Shown here: in pieces, positions 45,171 through 53,903 of the stretch
How the letters are laid out: each line of letters opens with the position of its first letter
Position numbering within the stretch: position 1 is the stretch's first letter
DNA from: Alteromonas sp. KC3
GTDB taxonomy: Bacteria > Pseudomonadota > Gammaproteobacteria > Enterobacterales > Alteromonadaceae
Direction of reading: 5' to 3'
DNA: 64,000 nt
Assembly (NCBI RefSeq): GCF_016756315.1
Contig: NZ_AP024235.1
Span: forward strand, 1,240,001-1,304,000
Made by a program: the position numbers and the translations under genes
Notes under the pieces: generated by a model
Database searches by the model: none
Told to the model about the DNA's origin: nothing
What the model saw: the letters and a program-made list of their open reading frames with translations, nothing else

Positions 45171-47588
45171 ATGAGTGAGCGATTACGCGCGTTAGAACAA
45201 GAAGTAGAAGCGCTAAAACTAGCGCTGAGACGTGCTGAGGCCGAAAACACAAAATATAAAACACTCTTTGATGTCTCTGGTGACGCGCTTTCAATAATTG
45301 ATCTAACGTCGGGCAAGTTCATTGAATGTAATCAAGCTGCCATTGATCTTCACGGCGTTGGCAGTGCTCAATATTTTCTAAACCTTTCACCTTCCGATTT
45401 GTCACCTGAGTACCAGCCATGCGGTCGGCGTTCAGATGAACTAGCAAAAAAATATATTGAAGATACCCTTGTTCATGGCCCTCAACTTTTTCAATGGGTG
45501 CACAGTCGCCTTGATGGCTCAACCTTTCAGTGTTTAGTGTCTCTTACTTCGCTTCCTCTTGAAGACAAGCAGCTTGTACTTGCAATTGGGAGGGATATTT
45601 CCGAGCTTTTGGAAACAAAGGGCAAGCTGGATGATGTGGTTTCTGATTTCGAAAGTGTTAAAACGGCTTATTTGAAAGAAAAGGAAAAGTTTGAACTATT
45701 CGTAAACCTCGCTCCAGTAGGCATTGCCATAAATAAAATGAGTAGTGGGGAATTTGACTATGTGAATAAAGAGTTTAGCCGTTTTAGCGGGTACGATGTT
45801 GATGAATTAAATCAGATGGACTATTGGCAGCTGACACCCAAAAAATATGATAAGCAAGAACAAGAGCAGCTAACTTCACTTACTAAAACAGGCCGTTATG
45901 GCCCTTATGTCAAAGAGTACATTCACAAAGATGGGCACGTTTATCCCGTTCAATTGTCAGGTGTACAAATTAAAAGCGCAACAGATGAAGAGTTTATCTG
46001 CTCTGTTGTACAAGATATCTCGGAACAAAAAGCGATTGAATCGCAGTTGCAATCGGCCAAAGAGCACGCGGAAAGTAATGCACTGCGTCTAAAGCTGGCT
46101 AACGATTCTGCTGAAATTGGTGTATGGGAGTGGGATGTCGAAACAGACGAGCTCATCTGGGATAAATGGATGTACAAGCTTTATGGAATAACTGAAAGCT
46201 GTTTCTCTGGCGCTTATGAGGCATGGCAAAACAGTGTACACCCTGACGATATTGCTTACTGTCATAATTTGCTTACCGAAGCGGTAAAAGGAGGTGTGCG
46301 ATTTGAACCCGAGTTTCGTGTAGTCCACTCTAACGGTAACATTAGAACCATTAAAGCGAGTGCCGAAATTATTCGCAATGACAAAGGAAAAGCATTGCGG
46401 GTTATCGGTGTTAATTATGATGTTACCGAAAAGAATGAAGCGATAAATGCGCTAGAGTGGGCAAGAAACGAAGCTGAGAAGGCGAGTAAAACCAAGAGCG
46501 AGTTTCTAGCCAATATGAGTCACGAAATTCGAACGCCAATGAATGCCATTTTGGGCGGATTGCAAATGGTTGACCAGCGCAGCTTAGATAAGCGGTCACA
46601 AATCATGTTGGAAAATGCTACGTCTTCTGCGCAATCTTTATTGACCATTATCAATGATATTCTTGACTACTCAAAGATAGAAGATAACAAACTCGACCTT
46701 GAGCAGGCTCCATTTTTGATGACCGAAGTGCTTAAGTCGGTGCGCTTTGAAGTGGACGGTATATTGAGTCAGAAAGGTATTGAACTTATTACGAATATTG
46801 ATGAGGCCTTTTCTGATGGCTGGCTTGGCGATATGGTCAGAGTAAAGCAGATTTGCCTAAATTTGGTATCGAACGCAGTTAAGTTTACTGAACATGGCAA
46901 TGTAACGGTCAACCTTTACCCTATCACGTTAGAAAGCCGGGCAGCGATAGGTCTAACGGTAATTGATACTGGCATTGGCATGAGCGAAGAAGCTTTGACG
47001 CGCGTATTTGAGCGATTCTCGCAAGCGGACAGTTCCACCACACGCAGGTTTGGAGGAACCGGGCTTGGCATGTCTATCACGCTGAGCTTGGTGAAAATGA
47101 TGGGGGGAACTATCGATGTTCAAAGTCAAACAGGCGTCGGGACCACATTTACGGTGCATTTACCATTACCTAAAGCGACACAGGTAATTAAACCGTTGCC
47201 GGATAACATCTTTAACACACCACAGTTAAGTGGCAAGCGCATTTTGATAGCAGAAGACAATGAAATAAACCGTATGATTGTGCGCTCAATGCTGGAAAAA
47301 ACGAGCGCAAAAATGCTTACCGTGACAAATGGCAAACTAGCGGTAGAGGCCGCGACACAAAAACATTTCGACATTATTTTAATGGATATTCAAATGCCAG
47401 AGATGGATGGTGTAGAGGCAATGCTTAAGATTAAGGCAGTAAACCCCACAATCCCTATTGTGGCGCTTACCGCTAATGCAATGGTCAGTGATGTAAAGCA
47501 TTACTTGCAAGAAGGGTTCGACGAACACCTCAGTAAGCCAATAGACATGAATAAGCTCTTCAGACTGCTCAATACGCTCATAAGCTAG
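45171..47588 (+). CDS. Hybrid sensor histidine kinase with PAS repeats
   Basis: 805 aa, soluble, no membrane helices. It has a short N-terminal coiled coil (1-28), three PAS domains (about 30-150, 175-285, 300-425, the last with a PAC segment), a HisKA domain with His near residue 450 (FLANMSHEIRTPMNAILGG), an HATPase with GGTGLGMSI, and a C-terminal receiver with the acceptor Asp near residue 738 (IILMDIQMPEMDG). Such kinases often need an Hpt protein to pass phosphate on. GGAAGT lies before the ATG. The signal is cytoplasmic and unknown. Confidence 0.93.
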   Translation: MSERLRALEQEVEALKLALRRAEAENTKYKTLFDVSGDALSIIDLTSGKFIECNQAAIDLHGVGSAQYFLNLSPSDLSPEYQPCGRRSDELAKKYIEDTLVHGPQLFQWVHSRLDGSTFQCLVSLTSLPLEDKQLVLAIGRDISELLETKGKLDDVVSDFESVKTAYLKEKEKFELFVNLAPVGIAINKMSSGEFDYVNKEFSRFSGYDVDELNQMDYWQLTPKKYDKQEQEQLTSLTKTGRYGPYVKEYIHKDGHVYPVQLSGVQIKSATDEEFICSVVQDISEQKAIESQLQSAKEHAESNALRLKLANDSAEIGVWEWDVETDELIWDKWMYKLYGITESCFSGAYEAWQNSVHPDDIAYCHNLLTEAVKGGVRFEPEFRVVHSNGNIRTIKASAEIIRNDKGKALRVIGVNYDVTEKNEAINALEWARNEAEKASKTKSEFLANMSHEIRTPMNAILGGLQMVDQRSLDKRSQIMLENATSSAQSLLTIINDILDYSKIEDNKLDLEQAPFLMTEVLKSVRFEVDGILSQKGIELITNIDEAFSDGWLGDMVRVKQICLNLVSNAVKFTEHGNVTVNLYPITLESRAAIGLTVIDTGIGMSEEALTRVFERFSQADSSTTRRFGGTGLGMSITLSLVKMMGGTIDVQSQTGVGTTFTVHLPLPKATQVIKPLPDNIFNTPQLSGKRILIAEDNEINRMIVRSMLEKTSAKMLTVTNGKLAVEAATQKHFDIILMDIQMPEMDGVEAMLKIKAVNPTIPIVALTANAMVSDVKHYLQEGFDEHLSKPIDMNKLFRLLNTLIS

Positions 47589-47650
47589 ATCTCTTCTATT
47601 TCAGTTTTATTTCTTGTATTTATACGAGTAGTCATTCATTTCCAATGTGT

Positions 47651-47705
47651 CTGTCCGCGATAAACTGCCGGACAGTCAAAAGTGTCCGCTGCGGACACTT
47701 TTTCT
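47651..47705. promoter_or_regulatory. TGTCC/GGACA inverted repeats upstream of the export operon
   Basis: CTGTCCG (47651-47657) is mirrored by CGGACAG (47669-47675). Just after it, GTGTCCGC and GCGGACAC (47682-47698) form a nearly gapless palindrome flanked by AAAA and TTTTT. The sites share TGTCC/GGACA half-sites and lie 55-100 bases upstream of a possible sigma-54 promoter, as activator sites of NtrC-type regulators do. The second could alternatively be an intrinsic terminator of the hybrid kinase gene. Confidence 0.5.
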
Positions 47706-47749
47706 ATGTCTGTCTTTTAAATTCCTATTAAATTCAATTATTTAACTTT

Positions 47750-47765
47750 TGGCATGCTATTGGTA
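47750..47765 (+). promoter_or_regulatory. Possible sigma-54 promoter
   Basis: TGGCATG, four bases, TGGTA (47750-47765) resembles the -24/-12 consensus TGGCACG-N4-TTGCW. The GG at -24 and the spacing are right, but the invariant GC at -12 reads GT, a serious weakness. It is considered because the operon encodes its own sigma-54 activator. Between this site and the first genes (47766-47842) nothing else is evident. Confidence 0.35.
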
Positions 47766-47842
47766 TTAGCTTCAGTAGCAAAATCAATTACAACGCATAC
47801 CGCTACTAAATCGGTATATGCCACTGAGGAATCAAGGCCATT

Positions 47843-47941
47843 ATGATGTTACTTCATTATATTTCTGCACCCTTGTTGGTCTGTGTATTCAGCATAGTGC
47901 TGGCCAACATAGAAACGCTATTCGGTAGGGAAACTCGATGA
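47843..47941 (+). CDS. 32-residue hydrophobic ORF coupled to the export operon
   Basis: ATG 47843 follows AAGG at eight bases and reads 32 codons to a TGA that overlaps the ATG of the membrane-fusion gene (ATGA at 47938-47941). The product has one hydrophobic stretch (LLVCVFSIVLA), then ETLFGRETR, so it could be a single-pass micro-protein or a translated leader. Its start (MLLHYI) echoes the first residues of the permease at 49944. No family known to me. Confidence 0.5.
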   Translation: MMLLHYISAPLLVCVFSIVLANIETLFGRETR

Positions 47942-49191
47942 TTAAAGATACAAGCAACCAAGATAGCGTTGTAGAGCGCAAAACACATAAAAAGAATTGG
48001 GTTCTGTCATTGAGTGGGGTTGTTGCAGCGGGTGTATTGGGGTACATGCTACTGTCTGCGCCGACGGCTGATGTTTCTTTAGCTAAAGAGTCGTTAAAAG
48101 TGCATACCGTTTCTAAAGGTGATTTGGTGCGCGATATCATTACCACGGGCAAAATCATCGCCGCAAATGCCCCTCAAGTTTATAGCCCAGAGCAAGGCTA
48201 TGTCATGCTCAATGTTATGCCAGGTGATTTTATCAAGGCCGGTGACACCATAGCGGTTGTAGACTCTCCCGAGTTGCAAAGTACATTGAAGCAAGAGCAG
48301 TTGGTGCTCGCCAGTTTACAAAGTGACCTAGCTCGTCAGGAGCTCGATGTCAGACGTCAAACACTTCTGCTAAATAAGCAAGCTGATTTGGCCAAGGTCG
48401 AACTTGATGCCGCTATGCGCGAAGACAAGCGTGCAGCGTTATCAATAGAGAATCATCTCATCAGCCAGATTGATTTTGAAAAAGCGCAGGACGATTTAGC
48501 ACGCGCTCGGGTTACACACAAACACGCCATGGGTGAAATAGCGCTAGCGGCGGATACCTTAGCCTTTGAGCTTAAAACCAGTGAAGACAAAGTGGCAAGG
48601 CAAGCTCTCATTGTAAAAGAGCTTGAACGTCAATTGGCTAACTTACGCATAAGAGCAAGCGTTTCTGGCATTGTGGGTAATGTGCTTATTCAGCCAAATG
48701 CGCTGGTGGCCAAAAATGAACTGCTGATGACGCTAGTTGACTTGTCTGCCTATGAAGCACAACTCAATGTAGCAGAAAGTTATGCTGGCGAACTCGGTAT
48801 TGGAATGGATGTAGAGCTAACCATGGGCGGAGAAACTGTACTTGGCAAGCTGGTGTCAATATCGCCTGAAGTCGTCGAGCGCCAAGTTACTGCCCGTGTT
48901 CGTTTTCCTGAAAACAGTGTGCAATCTATCCGTCAGAATCAACAAGTGTCAGCGCGTATTTTATTAGAAAACAAAAGTGATGTGCTGAAAGTGGCACGAG
49001 GTAGCTTTCTTCAATCTGGTGGGCATACCGCTTATATCGTACGCGGAGATATCGCAGAAAAAGTGGCTATTCAAATAGGTGCTACCAGTATGCGTGAAGT
49101 GGAGATTCTTGAAGGCCTTCAAGAAGGCGATCAAATCATTACATCAAACTACGACAAATTTAAACAAGCGCCTTCGGTGCTACTTCGATAA
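47938..49191 (+). CDS. Periplasmic adaptor (HlyD/MacA-type membrane-fusion protein)
   Basis: 417-aa membrane-fusion subunit of an ABC exporter. One N-terminal membrane anchor (residues 20-40) is followed by a barrel-sandwich lipoyl hybrid domain (about 60-100 and 215-250), an alpha-hairpin coiled coil (about 105-210), a beta-barrel and a C-terminal membrane-proximal domain. It would bridge the permeases downstream to an outer-membrane channel such as TolC, which is not encoded here. AGGGA precedes the ATG, overlapped by the 32-codon ORF stop. Order adaptor-ATPase-permeases matches MacAB-type systems. Confidence 0.9.
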   Translation: MIKDTSNQDSVVERKTHKKNWVLSLSGVVAAGVLGYMLLSAPTADVSLAKESLKVHTVSKGDLVRDIITTGKIIAANAPQVYSPEQGYVMLNVMPGDFIKAGDTIAVVDSPELQSTLKQEQLVLASLQSDLARQELDVRRQTLLLNKQADLAKVELDAAMREDKRAALSIENHLISQIDFEKAQDDLARARVTHKHAMGEIALAADTLAFELKTSEDKVARQALIVKELERQLANLRIRASVSGIVGNVLIQPNALVAKNELLMTLVDLSAYEAQLNVAESYAGELGIGMDVELTMGGETVLGKLVSISPEVVERQVTARVRFPENSVQSIRQNQQVSARILLENKSDVLKVARGSFLQSGGHTAYIVRGDIAEKVAIQIGATSMREVEILEGLQEGDQIITSNYDKFKQAPSVLLR

Positions 49192-49207
49192 GACAAGGAA
49201 TAATAAA

Positions 49208-49942
49208 ATGTTAAAAATGCACAACATTAGCAAGGTGTATCAAACGGACAGTGTTCAAACCCATGCATTAAGAGATTTTTCGCTTGAAGTAAACGAAGGT
49301 GAATTTATTGCAGTTACTGGCCCATCCGGTTCAGGTAAAACTACGTTCCTCAACATGGCAGGTTTATTAGAGCCCTTCACCTCAGGGCAATATACCCTTG
49401 ATGGCATTGATGTGGGAGGATTGTCTGACAATCAACGAGCTGATTTGCGCAATCAAAAAATTGGTTTTATCTTCCAAGGCTTTAACCTAATTCCCGACCT
49501 CAATATCTTTGAAAACGTTGAAGTACCTTTACGGTATCGTGGTGTGTCGTCGAAAGAGCGAAAACGCAGAATTGATGAATGCTTGGAGCAAGTTGGACTT
49601 GCGAGTCGAGCTAAACACCTTCCACAGCAGCTTTCAGGTGGCCAACAACAGCGCGTTGCCATTGCTAGAGCACTTGCAGGTAATCCTCGCTTTTTGCTTG
49701 CCGATGAACCTACCGGTAATCTAGATACCTTGATGGCTCGTCAGGTTATGGAGTTACTCGAAGAGATTAACCGCAATGGCGCAACTATCGTTATGGTGAC
49801 GCACGACCCAGAACTAGCGCGTAGAGCACCTCGTAACATTCAAGTGGTTGATGGTCAGCTGGCGGATTTTACGCTATATCAGGGCAACCCTGATTCTGAA
49901 TCGGTTGGTGATATTGAACGCTTGAAAGCGGCTGGGGTGTAA
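49208..49942 (+). CDS. ABC transporter ATP-binding protein (LolD/MacB type)
   Basis: 244-aa ATPase. Walker [10 protein letters not shown] near residue 38, Q-loop [13 protein letters not shown], signature LSGGQQQR near 139, Walker [13 protein letters not shown] and the switch His in MVTHD. This class powers MacB, LolCDE and FtsX-like permeases that move substrates by mechanotransmission rather than through a channel. ATG 49208 follows AAGGA. The permease gene begins two bases after its stop. Confidence 0.95.
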   Translation: MLKMHNISKVYQTDSVQTHALRDFSLEVNEGEFIAVTGPSGSGKTTFLNMAGLLEPFTSGQYTLDGIDVGGLSDNQRADLRNQKIGFIFQGFNLIPDLNIFENVEVPLRYRGVSSKERKRRIDECLEQVGLASRAKHLPQQLSGGQQQRVAIARALAGNPRFLLADEPTGNLDTLMARQVMELLEEINRNGATIVMVTHDPELARRAPRNIQVVDGQLADFTLYQGNPDSESVGDIERLKAAGV

Positions 49943-49943
49943 T

Positions 49944-51257
49944 ATGCTACTTCACTATATTGATTTAAGCTGGCGGAGCATTAAGAGTACGCCCATCATT
50001 AGTTTCTTGATGGTATTTGCAATCGCCATTGGAATTGGCATTACCATGACGAGTCTGTCAGTGTTCCACATGATGTCAATGGATCCAATTCCTCACAAGA
50101 GTAGCAAAATTCATTACCCACAATTGCAGTTAATGGATGAGGGTAATGAATGGAATTCTTCTGACAACTTGCCTCGCCAGCTGACTTACCAAGATGCCAC
50201 AAACCTTTATAACGCGGACATTGATGTACTGAGCAGCCCCAGTTTTCGCAGCGGGTTTTCAGTGCACCTTAATACGCCAGATGTTAAGCCTCGCATGGAA
50301 CCGGCGCGACTCGTCAATAGAGAGTTTTTTGACATTTTCGATAGGCCTTTCATCTATGGCCAAGCTTGGTCGCGTGACGCGCAAGAGAACAAACCTTATG
50401 TTGCCGTTATCACCAAGGAGATTAACGACCGTTTTTTCAATGGAGAGAACTCTGTCGGCAAGGAAATATTCTTAGATAACAAGAGCTATCGGATTGTGGG
50501 GGTAACTGAAAATTGGGACCACCATGTAAAGTACTATGATGTAAACAACGGTGCTTTTAACTCATCAGAGTCGATTTACATTCCATTCACCATAGCGCCA
50601 CTAGAAGAAGTTGGCACGTGGGGCAACATGAACGGCTGGAAACAAGAAGCGATGAGAGGGTATCAAGATTTGCTGGCCTCTGAAAAGCTCTGGACACAGT
50701 TTTGGGTATTGTTGGAGAACGAACAACAAAAAGAGGCTTATGGCCAGTTTTTAATGGCTTATATGGAAGACCAGAAAGCTCGGGGGCGCTTTCAACGTGA
50801 CAATTTAGAATACAAGCTACGCAACGTTAATGAGTGGATGGAATATACCGAAGTGGTATCTGAAGATAATCGTATTCTCGTCGCACTTAGTTTTATGTTC
50901 TTAATGGTTTGTGTAGCAAATATTCTTGGGCTTCTGTTAGCGAAGTTTTTGAAAAGAGCACCTGAAGTGGGGGTAAGGCGTGCACTTGGCGCGAGCAAGC
51001 GTCAGATATTTTTGCAGCACATTGTCGAAGTCTCTGTCATTGGTGTTGCAGGTGGCCTACTAGGTATTGCTGTTGCGCAGTTAGGTTTGTGGGGAGTGCG
51101 CACGACAAACAACTATTACAATGCCCTTGCGACGATGGATTGGTCGATGCTACTTGCTGCGCCGACCATCTCACTACTCGCGAGTTTTATAGCAGGCTTA
51201 TACCCTGCGTGGTTGGTGTGTAAGACTCAGCCAGCTATTTACCTTAAGAGCCAATAG
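49944..51257 (+). CDS. ABC transporter permease, MacB/FtsX type (first)
   Basis: 437 aa with the four-helix MacB layout: TM1 at about 18-40, a large periplasmic MacB_PCD domain (about 45-300), and three C-terminal helices (about 315-435) containing the FtsX signature RAPEVGVRRALGASKRQIF. It would form a heterodimer with the next gene product. Exact spacing of two bases from the ATPase gene points to one operon. Confidence 0.9.
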   Translation: MLLHYIDLSWRSIKSTPIISFLMVFAIAIGIGITMTSLSVFHMMSMDPIPHKSSKIHYPQLQLMDEGNEWNSSDNLPRQLTYQDATNLYNADIDVLSSPSFRSGFSVHLNTPDVKPRMEPARLVNREFFDIFDRPFIYGQAWSRDAQENKPYVAVITKEINDRFFNGENSVGKEIFLDNKSYRIVGVTENWDHHVKYYDVNNGAFNSSESIYIPFTIAPLEEVGTWGNMNGWKQEAMRGYQDLLASEKLWTQFWVLLENEQQKEAYGQFLMAYMEDQKARGRFQRDNLEYKLRNVNEWMEYTEVVSEDNRILVALSFMFLMVCVANILGLLLAKFLKRAPEVGVRRALGASKRQIFLQHIVEVSVIGVAGGLLGIAVAQLGLWGVRTTNNYYNALATMDWSMLLAAPTISLLASFIAGLYPAWLVCKTQPAIYLKSQ

Positions 51258-51268
51258 GAGGGCGTATC

Positions 51269-52477
51269 ATGCTTGATATAAAACCAATATTTAGCGCACT
51301 GCTGCGCTCCAAAGTAGGTGCTGTTTTACTGTTTTTACAAATTGCACTGACAACCGCAATTGTCAGTAATGCGGCTTTTATGATTAACGATAATTTATCT
51401 TACTTGCGCGAAGACACTGGCTATCCTCAGCAAGAGATCTTTAGCTTTACTGTAATGACCTTCGGAAAGGACATTGATTTAAGACAGCAGACTGAATTAG
51501 ACGAGGCCATGTTGCGCCAAATTCCGGGTGTTATTAACGCCACACTTACCCAGGCCGTGCCGCTATCAGGCGGTGGTTCGTCTACCTCAATTAGGTTAAA
51601 ACCCCTTCCAGAGCAATCGAGAGAAGGCCGCTTGATGTACTTCTACGGCGATGAACATGCACTTGACACCTTTGGTGTAGAACTCATCGAAGGAAGAAAT
51701 TTCAGGCCTGAGGAAATCATGATTAGTGATAGCTATCACGACAATGGCCCTACTACTATTATCGTTTCGCAGGCACTCGCTAAGAGCATGTTTGATGATG
51801 AGTCTGCACTGGGTAAATCGATTTACGTTGATGGAAGAGCCCTTGAAATAATCGGTGTTGTCGCCTTAATGGAAAGTGCATGGCCTCGTGCAGAAGATAG
51901 TAATACCACGGGTATTATTCCCTATATTAATGCGCAAAGTTATCAGCATTTTCTTGTAAGAACCGATGCAAATGAGCGTGCTAATATCATGAAGATCATA
52001 GAAGACAAGATGTTATCAGCCTATGACAAGCGCGTGATCATCAATGTGGACGGCCTTGACGAGAGTAAAGAAGCCTATGATGCTACTGACGTACTCATGA
52101 TGCGTATGTTAATTGTGCTGGTGGTTATACTGGTTTTGGTTACCGCGCTGGGCATTTTTGGGTTGACCCAATTCAATATCAGCAAACGCACTAAACAAAT
52201 TGGAACGCGTCGAGCTTTAGGTGCACGAAAATCTGCTATTGTGCGTTATTTCTTGGTTGAAAATGCCATGATATGTACAGTAGGCCTAGTGATAGGTAGC
52301 ATCGCCGCTATTTTCTTAGGTCGAGGACTAATGAAAGCCTACTCCATTGAAGCGCTGGAGATAGAGTATGTGCTGGTTACTGCTTTTTGTATTCTGATAA
52401 TGAGTTTATTGGCAGTAGTGTTGTCCGCTATGCGTGCCGCAAACATTTCACCTAGCATAGCAACAAGAAGTATTTAA
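51269..52477 (+). CDS. ABC transporter permease, MacB/FtsX type (second)
   Basis: 402 aa, same layout as its neighbour: an N-terminal helix (15-38), a periplasmic MacB-like domain (about 40-270), and three C-terminal helices containing SKRTKQIGTRRALGARKSAIVRYFLVE. The two permeases are clearly related but differ in their periplasmic domains. AGGAGG lies just before the ATG. Substrates of such pairs include peptides, toxins and lipoproteins; none can be assigned. Confidence 0.9.
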   Translation: MLDIKPIFSALLRSKVGAVLLFLQIALTTAIVSNAAFMINDNLSYLREDTGYPQQEIFSFTVMTFGKDIDLRQQTELDEAMLRQIPGVINATLTQAVPLSGGGSSTSIRLKPLPEQSREGRLMYFYGDEHALDTFGVELIEGRNFRPEEIMISDSYHDNGPTTIIVSQALAKSMFDDESALGKSIYVDGRALEIIGVVALMESAWPRAEDSNTTGIIPYINAQSYQHFLVRTDANERANIMKIIEDKMLSAYDKRVIINVDGLDESKEAYDATDVLMMRMLIVLVVILVLVTALGIFGLTQFNISKRTKQIGTRRALGARKSAIVRYFLVENAMICTVGLVIGSIAAIFLGRGLMKAYSIEALEIEYVLVTAFCILIMSLLAVVLSAMRAANISPSIATRSI

Positions 52478-52562
52478 TATGCGCTAATATTGCTGCTTAC
52501 CTATTGTGGGTAAGCAGCGCTTATGACAATAAAAACAAACAGTAGAATGGATACGTATTTCA

Positions 52563-53903
52563 ATGACGAAGATTTTAATAGTAGATGACAACACTGCAGT
52601 GCTAGAAGCGTTGTCGCTACTACTAGAGATCCACGGATATCAAATAGTCACTGCCACCTCGCCTAAAGAGGCACTTCAAATAGTTAACTACCAATCTATA
52701 GCGCTAGTGATCCAAGATATGAATTTTAGTGCGGATACTACGTCAGGCGAAGAGGGCAGAGTGCTGTTTAGTGACCTACGTAGCTTAAATCCATTGCTTC
52801 CGATTATCTTGATAACCGCATGGACTGAGCTTGAGCAGGCCGTCGAACTTGTAAAAGCGGGGGCGGCAGATTACATCCCAAAACCTTGGGACGATACAAA
52901 ATTAGTGACGACAGTAAACAATCTAATAGCGTTAGGGCAAGCCAATACAAAGAACAAGGCGCTACAACAGCACGCCAACGTATTTGATACCGCCAAGCAA
53001 GCGGCGCAAAGTGTCGGGCTGGTTTACGATAGTGCCGCAATGCAGCGCGTTGTTGATATGGCACTTCAAGTGGCAAAGTCTGACGTACCAGTTTTGATCA
53101 CTGGCCCTAATGGTAGCGGAAAAGAGAAAATTGCAGAGCTCATTCAGCGACAGTCACCGTTAAATCAAGCGCCTTTCGTTAAAGTGAATGCAGGTGCACT
53201 ACCTCAAGAGCTCATAGAAGCAGAATTGTTCGGTGCAGAGGCGGGGGCGTTTACAAGCGCCAATAAAAGCCGAATTGGCAGATTTGAAGCAGCTAATGGT
53301 GGAACTTTATTTCTAGATGAAATTGGAAACTTACCACTATCTGGTCAGGTGAAATTACTTCGCGTCTTACAAACCGGTGAATTTGAAAAGTTGGGTTCGG
53401 TGAAAACTCAGCGCACTACCGTGAGGATTATCTCCGCAACCAACGCTGATCTTGTGGCAGATATTGCGAAAGGCACATTTCGAGAAGATTTATTTTATCG
53501 GCTCAACGTTATCGAGATAAATGTTCCTCCTCTGTGCGAGCGTGGGGATGATGCGTTAGCGTTGGTAAAACATTTTCTACCCGGTCGGGAACTGAGTCTT
53601 ACCGCCCAACAAGCTATCACGCAGCACATGTGGCCAGGCAATGTAAGAGAGTTAGAAAACGCCTGTCGTAGAGTTGACATTCTATACCCTGAAGGCGTGT
53701 TAGGTGCAGACGCATTCGGGTTGACAAGCGAGGCAAAAAACACAGTGCCTAGAGCAAATACAACAGAGCCAACGCAAGTAGAAATAGAGGCAGCTTTGGT
53801 GACTTACAATGGCGTAATCGCTAAGGTCGCTAAACATTTTGGTCTGTCTCGTCAGGCACTTTATCGTCGTTTAGACAAGTACGCGATAGATTACAAATCG
53901 TGA
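52563..53903 (+). CDS. Sigma-54-dependent response regulator (NtrC family)
   Basis: 446 aa. Receiver domain (1-125) with acceptor Asp52 and the conserved Lys in [11 protein letters not shown]+ domain (about 155-375) with Walker A GPNGSGKE and Walker [12 protein letters not shown]. The sigma-54-contacting loop reads GAFTSA (about 229-234) instead of GAFTGA. C-terminal Fis-type helix-turn-helix ends [19 protein letters not shown]. It should activate a sigma-54 promoter, probably that of its own operon, when phosphorylated by the kinase encoded next. Confidence 0.94.
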   Translation: MTKILIVDDNTAVLEALSLLLEIHGYQIVTATSPKEALQIVNYQSIALVIQDMNFSADTTSGEEGRVLFSDLRSLNPLLPIILITAWTELEQAVELVKAGAADYIPKPWDDTKLVTTVNNLIALGQANTKNKALQQHANVFDTAKQAAQSVGLVYDSAAMQRVVDMALQVAKSDVPVLITGPNGSGKEKIAELIQRQSPLNQAPFVKVNAGALPQELIEAELFGAEAGAFTSANKSRIGRFEAANGGTLFLDEIGNLPLSGQVKLLRVLQTGEFEKLGSVKTQRTTVRIISATNADLVADIAKGTFREDLFYRLNVIEINVPPLCERGDDALALVKHFLPGRELSLTAQQAITQHMWPGNVRELENACRRVDILYPEGVLGADAFGLTSEAKNTVPRANTTEPTQVEIEAALVTYNGVIAKVAKHFGLSRQALYRRLDKYAIDYKS

